This document shows, one piece after another, positions 1 to 5,995 of a stretch of DNA of 8,740 nucleotides. A program made the position numbers and the translations under genes. Numbering within the stretch: the first letter of the stretch is position 1; each line of letters opens with the position of its first letter. Source of the DNA: an uncultured Verrucomicrobiales bacterium (lineage in GTDB: Bacteria; Verrucomicrobiota; Verrucomicrobiia; Limisphaerales; JACDHS01); assembly GCA_937983475.1 (NCBI GenBank), contig CALJZV010000499.1, positions 1 through 8,740 on the forward strand. Direction: 5' to 3'. The notes below the pieces were generated by a model. The model saw only the letters and a program-made list of their open reading frames with translations, was not told where the DNA came from and searched no databases.

Positions 1-163
1 GGTAAAACCCCAGAAATACGATGGATGTCACAAAGGCGGCAACCATGCAGTTGCGATGCGCCACAATTTGTTTCCGGCGGATGAAATAAAACCCTGCGGC
101 AAGCAGACTGGCGCTCAATCCGTTCAGGCTGGCATTGATGGCAGGCAAGTCAGACAGGGTCAT
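1..163 (-). CDS. DUF420 family membrane protein, N-terminal part only
   Basis: The first 54 codons of a gene whose 3' end lies beyond base 1. The translation begins MTLSDLPAINASLNGLSASL, continues with a hydrophobic helix and an F-I-R-R-K-x-x-x-A-H-R turn, and enters a second hydrophobic helix (about residues 38-54). The L-P-x-x-N-A-x-L-N-G opening and the A-H-R-x-C-M segment are typical of DUF420 (YozB-like) proteins. These are small multi-helix membrane proteins of unproven function that often lie beside cytochrome oxidase and SCO genes. The ATG at 163 lies 3 bases after the sco stop codon, and an AAGGAG at 173-178, nine bases upstream, is the best ribosome binding site in the window. It is probably the last gene of the oxidase operon seen here, and a role in oxidase or copper maturation is inferred only from context. 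Confidence 0.85.
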   Translation of the reverse strand, partial: MTLSDLPAINASLNGLSASLLAAGFYFIRRKQIVAHRNCMVAAFVTSIVFLGFY

Positions 164-166
164 ATT

Positions 167-802
167 TCAACGCTCCTTGAGTAATTGTTTCACCCCGGCC
201 AGGACTTTCGCGTGTGTGTCCGGCTCTGAACTATCATAAGCCGCGCGCGCATTCCCATTTTTGTCCACCAGCACGAACAGTTCGCTGTGAATGAACATGT
301 CCTCGTCAATGACGCGCTTTTCCGGTTCGGTCTCCTGCAAGGCCAGCATCAATCCGTTCATGGCCAGCGAGTAAAGTTCCGTTTTGGAACCTGTCAAAAA
401 TCGCCAGCGCCCATACTCAGCGCCGAAACGATCACCGAAACGCAATAGCACTTCTGGCGTGTCATACTCTGGATCGGCAGTGAGCGAGGCCAACATGACG
501 CGCCCGTCGGATGGCAAATCGGCTTGCAGGCGGGCGTATTGCTGGGTCATGCGAGCGCAGGGCCCCGGGCAACGGGTGAAAATGATGCTGCCAACCCAGA
601 CCCTTCCGCGTAGATCATTGAGGGAAAAAGGATTGCCTTTTTGATCTGTGAGTTGAAATGGAGCAATGGTTTTTAAGACAGGCAGCGGAGGAGAGCCCGG
701 CCCTGCTTTGGAGTAAATAAAAGCCGCCGAAATAACGGCCAATATCAATGCCACCCCCCACAACACCAGGCGCTCAATTCTCGCCGAAGTGTTTTTCGTC
801 AT
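167..802 (-). CDS. SCO1/SenC/PrrC family copper chaperone for cytochrome oxidase
   Basis: A 211-residue membrane-anchored thioredoxin-fold protein. SCO proteins deliver copper to, and reduce the cysteines of, the CuA centre of oxidase subunit II on the periplasmic face. Residues 11-31 form one N-terminal transmembrane anchor. The SCO domain follows (about 44-210), with the metal/redox motif C78-P-G-P-C82 after F-T-R and the third copper ligand H172 in the segment F-I-H-S-E-L-F. All three expected Cu ligands are therefore present. The length fits the family. The gene lies 45 bases downstream of ctaC and 3 bases upstream of the DUF420 gene, the usual company for SCO. The ATG at 802 has no clear Shine-Dalgarno sequence. 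There is no other usable start between it and the ctaC stop, although the frame stays open across those 45 bases. Confidence 0.95.
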   Translation of the reverse strand: MTKNTSARIERLVLWGVALILAVISAAFIYSKAGPGSPPLPVLKTIAPFQLTDQKGNPFSLNDLRGRVWVGSIIFTRCPGPCARMTQQYARLQADLPSDGRVMLASLTADPEYDTPEVLLRFGDRFGAEYGRWRFLTGSKTELYSLAMNGLMLALQETEPEKRVIDEDMFIHSELFVLVDKNGNARAAYDSSEPDTHAKVLAGVKQLLKER

Positions 803-847
803 CTGGATAGAGGCCGAAAAAGCGGCGGTTGAGTTGCTTGCAAAAGG

Positions 848-1606
848 TTATTCAAAGCTGGTTGCGCTGTCTCCACCTGCCTTGGAGGCAATCCATTCGT
901 CGTATTTTTCCTGACTTTCAGCAATAAGGAAACCGCCCGCCATGCTGGCGTGGCCGTTGCCGCAAAGCTGAGCGCAATTGATCTGATAGCGCCCTCCTTG
1001 CTTTACCTTGAAATGGGTCGGGATCATCAACCCCGGAATCGCGTCCTGAGTAACCCGCAAGGCGATGATTTTGAAGGAATGAATGACATCCTTGGAGGTG
1101 ATATGCACGATGACCGGCTTGTCCAAGGGAACGCGCATTTCGTTAAGCGTCTGAAAATCATCTTTTCCAGCCGGATCCTCCGGATCAATGCCAAAGGGGT
1201 TTTCGGATGAAACCAGCTTAATGTCCTGCCGGCCAAACACACCATCCGGGCCCGGGTAGCGAAAGTTCCATGCAAATTGCTGCGCGGATACTTTGACCAC
1301 AACGGCCTCTTTTTCACTGGGGAACTTGTCCGCCAGTTTAGCCCAGACCGGCACGGCAATGCCGATGAGCAAAACGCCTTCAACCAATGCCACAGCACCC
1401 TCGATGTACGTGGAGGCGTGCGATTTGGCTCCGGTATAGTCGGCTTTTGGGCTGCGAGACTTACGAAACCGAATCAGGACGTAAATGAAATAAAGCAGCC
1501 ATCCGACAAACAAAGCGGCCATCAGCCAATGAACGTAAACAATCAGATCGTCCACACGTTGGCCGTGTTCGGATGCGAGAACTGGAATTCCAAGAAGTTT
1601 TTCCAT
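848..1606 (-). CDS. ctaC: Cytochrome c oxidase subunit II (CuA subunit)
   Basis: A 252-residue subunit II that receives electrons through CuA and passes them to haem a. Numbered from the ATG at 1606, there are two transmembrane helices (about 21-46 and 70-90) and no obvious cleavable signal peptide. A periplasmic cupredoxin domain follows, with the Q-F-A-W-N-F-R-Y-P-G aromatic segment. CuA ligands are H176, C211, C215, H219 and M222, and the H-to-C spacing of 35 is canonical. The usual bridging/Mg glutamate between the cysteines is Q213 (C-A-Q-L-C-G-N-G-H-A-S-M). E69 at the start of helix 2 aligns with the Glu proposed as the K-channel entrance (inference). No cytochrome c domain is fused. 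A GTG at 1609 is directly in front of the ATG and overlaps the upstream TAG. I prefer the ATG because AAGG at 1614-1617 is well spaced from it. It lies after subunits I, III and IV, not before them. Confidence 0.95.
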   Translation of the reverse strand: MEKLLGIPVLASEHGQRVDDLIVYVHWLMAALFVGWLLYFIYVLIRFRKSRSPKADYTGAKSHASTYIEGAVALVEGVLLIGIAVPVWAKLADKFPSEKEAVVVKVSAQQFAWNFRYPGPDGVFGRQDIKLVSSENPFGIDPEDPAGKDDFQTLNEMRVPLDKPVIVHITSKDVIHSFKIIALRVTQDAIPGLMIPTHFKVKQGGRYQINCAQLCGNGHASMAGGFLIAESQEKYDEWIASKAGGDSATSFE

Positions 1607-1608
1607 CA

Positions 1609-1863
1609 CTAAACCTTTTTGGTTGTTTCAGGCGCCATTGACGCCGACATGGTTGCAGAACGTTTGATCAAATAAATGAAAAAGGCCGAAATCAAGGCCA
1701 GCACAAACCCCACCACCCCAAGCAAAGTGACAATGCCCCAGTTCATCCCGACGGCCAATCGTGAATCCGTTTTACCAAAACACGTGGCGCAAGCCTGCAT
1801 CGCCTGCGGCTGCATCACCATAAAGGCAGCCAACACCCAAAAAATGTATCGAATACGGTTCAT
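1609..1863 (-). CDS. Small Cys-pair membrane protein of the oxidase cluster, function unknown
   Basis: An 84-residue protein that I cannot assign to a named family with certainty. Residues 1-24 look like a signal peptide or first helix. They are followed at once by the motif C25-A-T-C28-F-G, then a short linker containing G-M-N-W-G, a strong transmembrane helix (about 43-66) and a basic, Ser/Met-containing tail. The C-x-x-C pair would sit at the periplasmic membrane surface, a suitable place for binding copper or haem or for thiol exchange, but this is inference. It starts 5 bases after the preceding gene and ends next to the ctaC start (overlap or 2-base gap, depending on the ctaC start), so it is very likely co-translated with the CuA subunit. 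It has no visible Shine-Dalgarno sequence. An accessory subunit or CuA assembly factor is the most economical guess. Confidence 0.75.
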   Translation of the reverse strand: MNRIRYIFWVLAAFMVMQPQAMQACATCFGKTDSRLAVGMNWGIVTLLGVVGFVLALISAFFIYLIKRSATMSASMAPETTKKV

Positions 1864-1868
1864 TTGAA

Positions 1869-2075
1869 TTAGAGATAGCTGATGTTTTTAAGCTTCTTTA
1901 AAAAATAGCGCCCGTAGACAATCATCCCCAAACCGACCACCAACGCGACGATTCCCATCACTAAATCCAAAACGGCCCGACTGTGGCTGTACGCATGAAA
2001 TGACCATGCCCCAAACCCAAAAGCCAGCAGGGTTGAGCAAGTGACAAAGATGATATGGAGTGCCTTAAGGGACAT
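1869..2075 (-). CDS. Small two-helix membrane protein of the oxidase cluster, function unknown
   Basis: A 68-residue protein made almost entirely of two predicted transmembrane helices (about 5-26 and 36-56) joined by a short His/Ser/Arg loop (H-A-Y-S-H-S-R-A). It ends in a basic tail, L-K-K-L-K-N. There are no catalytic motifs or cysteine pairs. The ATG at 2075 lies inside the 3' end of the subunit IV gene (11-base overlap), indicating translational coupling, and the stop codon is 5 bases before the next gene. Size, topology and position suggest a small structural or assembly subunit of the oxidase. I know of similar small membrane ORFs in oxidase clusters of related phyla but cannot name a family. 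The overlap and the uninterrupted operon spacing support it as a real gene. Confidence 0.7.
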   Translation of the reverse strand: MSLKALHIIFVTCSTLLAFGFGAWSFHAYSHSRAVLDLVMGIVALVVGLGMIVYGRYFLKKLKNISYL

Positions 2076-2391
2076 TCTGTTTGATGTGAATCAGGCTTGT
2101 GGGCTCCATGGACCAGATGGTCAGATACATCAGGCCGGCAAAGAAAAATACCGTGGCCAAAAGAATGCCATAAATCATCTTGCGCTCGGATATCAGGTGC
2201 ATGAACCAGCCTGCCACCAAGAACGCCTTGATGGAGGCGATGAACAAGGCGACAGCGATGTTGCCCGCGGCGCTGCCAAAATGAACGAATGATACAGCAA
2301 CTGTAATGATGGTGCCCACAATCAGGGCGCCAAAAATCATCAGGTATTTTTTGACTGCCTTTTGTACGTCGTGTGCGTCGTGTTCACTCAT
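2065..2391 (-). CDS. ctaF: Cytochrome c oxidase subunit IV, prokaryotic type
   Basis: A 108-residue protein with three transmembrane helices (about 15-37, 43-64 and 72-95) and a short His/Asp-rich cytoplasmic N terminus (S-E-H-D-A-H-D). The second helix ends in the hallmark stretch I-K-A-F-L-V-A-G-W-F-M-H-L of the bacterial COX4 family, which packs at the periphery of the caa3/aa3 oxidase and has no redox cofactor. Length and topology match family members. The gene begins 7 bases after the ctaE stop codon and overlaps the next small gene by 11 bases, so it is firmly inside the operon. It has no strong Shine-Dalgarno sequence; coupling to the upstream gene probably drives its translation. Confidence 0.9.
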   Translation of the reverse strand: MSEHDAHDVQKAVKKYLMIFGALIVGTIITVAVSFVHFGSAAGNIAVALFIASIKAFLVAGWFMHLISERKMIYGILLATVFFFAGLMYLTIWSMEPTSLIHIKQNVP

Positions 2392-2398
2392 AAATCAA

Positions 2399-3184
2399 TT
2401 ATAACAGGTAGAGGACTGGAAACAGAAAGATCCAAACCAGATCCACAAAATGCCAGAACAGGCCGGAAACTTCCACCCGGTTGGTGTAACGCGTTGGATC
2501 GGTTTTCCACATGCCCGACAGCGGTCCCCAGATCATGAATATGACAAACGCGCCCCCCAGCACGTGCAGTGCGTGCAAGCCAGTGAGCGTGAAATAAATC
2601 GCCAGATACGTGCTGTGCCACGGCCCCCAGGATTGCAGCGACTTGATGTCCGCAGTCTTGATGACTTGCGGCTCGGGATGGGCCGCGTTTTTTTCTCCCT
2701 TGGGCGCGTCCGGGTGAAACTTGATTTCCTCGACGTTTTTCGCCTGCAATTTGGAGAGGTTTAAAAACATCGGGCTGCCGTCAATGTGCCCGTCCATCTT
2801 GGTGCCGTCCTGAAGTTGCACTGTGTAATGGGTGAACTTGGAACGGTATTCCACCGTTTTAATTCCCATGAAGATCAAGGCGCAGAGAATGGTAATTGCC
2901 TGATAAAATTTGTAACGGCCAAATTGATTCATCTTCAATGCCGCCCAGGACAGAACCACCGTCACGCTGGAACCAATCAGCACCAATGTATTGATGGTGC
3001 CCAAAGGCACGCTCAGCAAACCATGCGGCCAAGTCCCAGAATCGGCGCCGACCCGCAGCAAAATATACGCGGAGAACAACGCGCCGAAGAGCATGACTTC
3101 CGATGCCAAAAAAAGCCATATGCCCAGCTTGGCGTTATAAAGCCCGGTATCCGGACGGTTTTTTGAAACGTAGGGAATTTCCAT
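2399..3184 (-). CDS. ctaE: Cytochrome c oxidase subunit III with an enlarged periplasmic loop
   Basis: A 261-residue subunit III of the five-helix bacterial form, starting at the helix that carries the conserved glutamate (E29 in A-S-E-V-M-L-F-G). Other family landmarks are N-T-L-V-L-I-G-S-S (65-73), the T-V-E-Y helix end (110-113), T-G-L-H-A-L-H-V (201-208) and W-H-F-V-D-L-V-W near the C terminus. Subunit III stabilises proton uptake into subunit I. The unusual part is residues about 119-185, a polar segment between the fourth-from-last and third-from-last family landmarks (after the T-V-E-Y helix, before T-G-L-H). There most members have only a short loop, predicted to face the periplasm. 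The ATG at 3184 follows the ctaD stop after 2 bases, and the gene ends 7 bases before ctaF. Confidence 0.95.
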   Translation of the reverse strand: MEIPYVSKNRPDTGLYNAKLGIWLFLASEVMLFGALFSAYILLRVGADSGTWPHGLLSVPLGTINTLVLIGSSVTVVLSWAALKMNQFGRYKFYQAITILCALIFMGIKTVEYRSKFTHYTVQLQDGTKMDGHIDGSPMFLNLSKLQAKNVEEIKFHPDAPKGEKNAAHPEPQVIKTADIKSLQSWGPWHSTYLAIYFTLTGLHALHVLGGAFVIFMIWGPLSGMWKTDPTRYTNRVEVSGLFWHFVDLVWIFLFPVLYLL

Positions 3185-3186
3185 GA

Positions 3187-4989
3187 TTACTTCTCGGTTT
3201 GCGGTGTGAAATCCTTCTCGTGCCCGGGAACACTGTATTCATACGGGCCACGATGCACTTCGGGTTCCTTGGTGAAGTTGCCGTGCGGCGGCGGCGTCGG
3301 GGTCTGCCACTCCAGAGTAGTCGCATCCCACGGATTGTCGGAAGTCACCTTCTTGCCGCCCTTGATGCTCCAGAAAAAGTTGATGATGAAGGGGATCTGA
3401 GCCAGGCCCAACAACCAAGCGGCGGCCGAGACATTGATATTCATCTTCATGATCGCGTCACTGAGGCCGCCGATGGCGTCCGCACCGATGACCGCCGAGG
3501 AATACTGCGCGCCGCCGTCCGACATGCGGCGCAGCATGCCAGCCATGCCCTGAACAAACATCGGCGCGAACACCAGGTTCATGAAAATCAACGAGAACCA
3601 AAAGTGAATTTTGCCCAGAGCTTCGTTCATCATGCGCCCGGTCACCTTGGGATACCAATAGTAGATGCCCGCAAACAGGGCGAAAATCGTTCCCGGCGCG
3701 ACCACGTAATGGAAGTGCGCGATGACGTAATAGGTGTCATGCAAGAGGATGTCGCTGGCGTTGAATCCCAGCGGCAACCCCGTCAAACCGCCAATGCCAA
3801 ACATTGGCCGAAAGGCCAATGCAAAGAGCATCGGGGTGTTGAATCGAATAGACCCGCCCCACAGTGAAATGAAAAAGCAGGTCAGAATAATCACCGACGG
3901 GATCGAAATGATCATCGTGGTGGTCTGGAAGAACGTGCTGATCTTGGTGCCCATGCCCGTCAGATACATGTGATGAGCCCAAACGATGAACGAGAGGAAT
4001 CCGATTAACAGCGAGGAATATACCAAAGATTTATAACCCCAGATTGGCTTCCGCGTGTTGTTGGCAATGACTTCGCACACGATGCCCATCGCGGGCAGAA
4101 TCAGGACGTACACCTCTGGATGCCCCAAGAACCAGAACAGATGCTGCCAGAGCAAAGGACTACCGCCGCCGCTGATATTGGCAAACTCACCGCTGACAGC
4201 CAGCCCGGTCGGCAAGAAGAAGCTGGTACCCAATACCTTGTCCATCAATTGCATGACGCCAGCGGCTTCCAAGGGCGGAAACGCCAGCAACAACAGAAAT
4301 CCGGTCACAAACTGCGCCCACACGAAAAACGGCAACCGCATCCAATTCATGCCCGGCGCGCGCAACTGGATAATGGTCGCCAAAAAGTTTACAGCGCCCA
4401 GCAGGGATGAGGTAATCAGAAAAATCATGCCGACCAGCCAATAGGTCTGGCCATTTGTGGGTATAATGGTCGCCAAGGGCGAGTAGGAGGTCCAGCCCGC
4501 CTGGGCCGCGCCGCCCGGCACGATGAAACTCACCAACATGATGACGCCTCCCACGACATAGCATTGGTAGCTAACCATGTTAATGCGCGGGAAGGTCATA
4601 TCTGGCGCGCCAATTTGCAGCGGCACAATCAGATTGCCGAAAGCGCCAAACGCCAACGGCACAATCGCCAAAAACACCATGATCGTTCCGTGCATCGCGC
4701 CGAAGGCGTTATACAGGTCCGCTGACATCACCCCACCGCTGGCCGCATCACCGAGCACGCCTTGCAAAAGTCCGCCAAACACAGGAATGGGCTGGTTAGG
4801 ATAAGCGATCTGCCAGCGCATCAGCGCCATCAGGCCGTAGCCAAAAAGCAGGAAAAACAGGGCCGTCACGCCGTATTGCACGCCGATCACCTTGTGGTCG
4901 GTCGAGAAGACATATTTGCTCCAGAAGCCCGGCTCATGGTGGGCTTCATGCGCCGGATGATGCTTTGTGTCGTGAGTCTTTGGCTGCAT
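3187..4989 (-). CDS. ctaD: Cytochrome c oxidase subunit I, aa3 type (family A)
   Basis: A 600-residue catalytic subunit that reduces O2 to water at the haem a3-CuB centre and pumps protons. Visible residues: H100 and H427 (haem a), H290 with Y294 in G-H-P-E-V-Y (CuB and the cross-linked Tyr), H339/H340 (CuB), H425 (haem a3), H417-D418 (Mg site) and R487-R488 (propionates). The D-channel set is complete: D130 in G-A-P-D-M, N119, N136, N201, S194/S195 and the gating E292, which marks an A1-like enzyme. The K-channel lysine is absent: the segment I-P-S-V-I-I-L-T places I368 where family A has Lys. The N terminus is His-rich (six His in residues 6-18) before the usual S-T-D-H-K. It is the first oxidase-subunit gene of the operon, after a 93-bp gap with promoter-like elements, and 2 bases ahead of ctaE. 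Confidence 0.97.
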   Translation of the reverse strand: MQPKTHDTKHHPAHEAHHEPGFWSKYVFSTDHKVIGVQYGVTALFFLLFGYGLMALMRWQIAYPNQPIPVFGGLLQGVLGDAASGGVMSADLYNAFGAMHGTIMVFLAIVPLAFGAFGNLIVPLQIGAPDMTFPRINMVSYQCYVVGGVIMLVSFIVPGGAAQAGWTSYSPLATIIPTNGQTYWLVGMIFLITSSLLGAVNFLATIIQLRAPGMNWMRLPFFVWAQFVTGFLLLLAFPPLEAAGVMQLMDKVLGTSFFLPTGLAVSGEFANISGGGSPLLWQHLFWFLGHPEVYVLILPAMGIVCEVIANNTRKPIWGYKSLVYSSLLIGFLSFIVWAHHMYLTGMGTKISTFFQTTTMIISIPSVIILTCFFISLWGGSIRFNTPMLFALAFRPMFGIGGLTGLPLGFNASDILLHDTYYVIAHFHYVVAPGTIFALFAGIYYWYPKVTGRMMNEALGKIHFWFSLIFMNLVFAPMFVQGMAGMLRRMSDGGAQYSSAVIGADAIGGLSDAIMKMNINVSAAAWLLGLAQIPFIINFFWSIKGGKKVTSDNPWDATTLEWQTPTPPPHGNFTKEPEVHRGPYEYSVPGHEKDFTPQTEK

Positions 4990-5004
4990 GGTCTTGGTTC
5001 GCCG

Positions 5005-5018
5005 TTGACTTTGGTCAA
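5005..5018. promoter_or_regulatory. FNR/FixK-like palindrome ahead of ctaD
   Basis: TTGAC-tttg-GTCAA is a perfect 5-bp inverted repeat with a 4-base spacer, 15 bases upstream of the ctaD ATG. It fits the TTGA-N6-TCAA frame of FNR, FixK and NNR/DNR-type regulators of the CRP-FNR superfamily (consensus TTGAT-N4-ATCAA), with C/G in place of T/A at the fifth position. If the promoter at 5032-5060 is used, the site lies just downstream of the transcription start, where binding would repress. The protein that binds is unknown. Confidence 0.5.
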
Positions 5019-5022
5019 TTTT

Positions 5023-5045
5023 CGGCGCGCAAGTAAACGGCGCGC
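5023..5045. repeat. 8-bp direct repeat around the ctaD -10 element
   Basis: CGGCGCGC occurs at 5023-5030 and again at 5038-5045 (plus-strand reading), separated by AAGTAAA, which contains the complement of the proposed -10 hexamer. The 15-base periodicity puts both copies close to one face of the helix around the promoter. The copies may be regulator sites, but GC-rich octamers also recur by chance. Confidence 0.4.
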
Positions 5046-5060
5046 CGCATTGAGTGTCAA
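5032..5060 (-). promoter_or_regulatory. Predicted sigma-70-type promoter for ctaD and downstream genes
   Basis: On the minus strand, TTGACA (complement of 5055-5060) and TTTACT (complement of 5032-5037) are separated by exactly 17 bases. This gives a perfect -35 and a 4-of-6 match at -10. It lies in the only sizeable gap of the oxidase cluster, with a predicted start near 5025 and a leader of about 36 bases. The -35 box also sits in the small palindrome TTGA-GTG-TCAA (5050-5060). Prediction from sequence only. Confidence 0.5.
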
Positions 5061-5082
5061 CGGCAGAATAATTTTTTCTTAG

Positions 5083-5991
5083 TTAAGTTCGTATTTTATC
5101 AAACACCATTAATCCTAATAATATCGGCAAATAAATTATCGACGCATAAAACAAGTGACGTGCTCGTGCCGCATTCAGGCTTTGGGAAAACCGAATGGCA
5201 AACACAAGAAACGCCAAACCAAGAAGCGTCGCGCCGACAAAATAAACCGGGCCGACCAGCCCAAACAGGAATGGGCACAGGCTCACAGGCAACAACCCCA
5301 GCGTGTGGCTGACCGCCTGCCGACTGGTGCGAAGCCCCTCCGGATCCACCACCGGGAGCATGACAAATCCCGCCTTGGCATATTCCTCCCGGTAAATCCA
5401 GGCAATGGCCAAGAAATGCGGCAACTGCCAGAAAAATAAAATGGCAAACAGCGTCCATCCCTCCGCGGAAATGTCCCCGCGGGCCGCCACCCACCCCATC
5501 AGGGGAGGCAATGCGCCGGGAACCGCGCCGACAGCCGTGTTCAGGGAGGTGACTCGCTTCAGCGGCGTGTAAACAAACACATAGCTGCCCAGGGTCAACG
5601 CGCCGAGAAAACTGGTTGTCAAATTGACCGCGAAAGCCAGGTAAATCAGACCAATGACGCTGCAAACTGTGCCAAAAATCAAAACCACATGCGGCTGAAG
5701 CCGGCCTGACGGCAAAGGGCGATCCTCCGTGCGCCGCATGCGTGCATCGTGCTCGCGTTCCAGCAATTGATTCAGGGCCGAGGCGCCACTTGCCAAAAGC
5801 GCTGTGCCCAAAAGCGTGTGCAGCATCAACCACCAGTTCATCGGTCCACGCATGCCCAGATACAGCCCTACCAATGTCGTCAACAACACCAGAAAGGTAA
5901 GCCGCGCCTTGATAAGCTCTGAAAACACCGAAAACCAGGATTTTTCCGCAACAGAGTCGGCAGGGACAGTTTCGACGGCGACGTTTTTCAT
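5083..5991 (-). CDS. ctaB: Protohaem IX farnesyltransferase (haem O synthase)
   Basis: A 302-residue UbiA-superfamily membrane prenyltransferase that attaches a farnesyl group to haem B to make haem O, the precursor of haem A for subunit I. The first polyprenyl-diphosphate/Mg motif is N74-Q-L-L-E-R-E-H-D-A-R-M-R-R-T, continuing to E-D-R-P-L-P-S-G-R (about 74-97). The second conserved region is Y-T-P-L-K-R-x-T-S-L-N-T (141-152), followed by G-A-V-P-G-A-L-P-P-L-M-G-W. The F-F-W-Q-L-P-H-F segment (186-193) is typical of CtaB/CyoE. About eight or nine hydrophobic helices and the length are normal for the family. The ATG at 5991 is 4 bases after the ctaA stop codon, so the two haem-modifying enzymes are probably made from one message. 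There is no strong Shine-Dalgarno site and nothing atypical in the motifs. Confidence 0.96.
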   Translation of the reverse strand: MKNVAVETVPADSVAEKSWFSVFSELIKARLTFLVLLTTLVGLYLGMRGPMNWWLMLHTLLGTALLASGASALNQLLEREHDARMRRTEDRPLPSGRLQPHVVLIFGTVCSVIGLIYLAFAVNLTTSFLGALTLGSYVFVYTPLKRVTSLNTAVGAVPGALPPLMGWVAARGDISAEGWTLFAILFFWQLPHFLAIAWIYREEYAKAGFVMLPVVDPEGLRTSRQAVSHTLGLLPVSLCPFLFGLVGPVYFVGATLLGLAFLVFAIRFSQSLNAARARHLFYASIIYLPILLGLMVFDKIRT

Positions 5992-5995
5992 GATG

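Larger units (their letters stand above)
5001..5064. repeat. 9-bp inverted repeat flanking the ctaD promoter region
   Basis: GCCGTTGAC at 5001-5009 is repeated in inverted orientation as GTCAACGGC at 5056-5064, a perfect 9-bp match with 46 bases between the arms. The inner bases of both arms contain the TTGAC unit, which also forms half of the 5005-5018 palindrome and the -35 element. This could be a pair of protein-binding sites around the promoter or chance in a short region. Confidence 0.45.

Noticed and set aside
809..833. Small GCCG/CGGC stem in the ctaC-sco gap
   Set aside because: The stem is only four base pairs with an A-rich loop, too weak to call a terminator or regulatory hairpin.
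803..847. Possible readthrough or fusion of ctaC into sco, since the 45-base gap stays in frame and open after the ctaC TAA
   Set aside because: Both proteins have complete, normally sized domains. sco has its own ATG and membrane anchor, and no recoding signal is visible. The shared frame is likely chance.
2398..2403. TATAAT on the minus strand at the ctaE/ctaF junction
   Set aside because: It arises from the last codon and stop of ctaE plus the next bases. No suitable -35 hexamer is spaced upstream, and the genes are 7 bases apart in an operon.
3199..3867. A 222-codon plus-strand frame opposite ctaD
   Set aside because: It is antisense to the strongly conserved subunit I gene, with a low-complexity, His/Arg/Gln-rich translation and no plausible domain.
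5099..5833. A 244-codon minus-strand frame inside ctaB
   Set aside because: It overlaps ctaB in another frame. The ctaB frame contains all the prenyltransferase motifs, while this one is rich in Gly/Arg/His with no family pattern.
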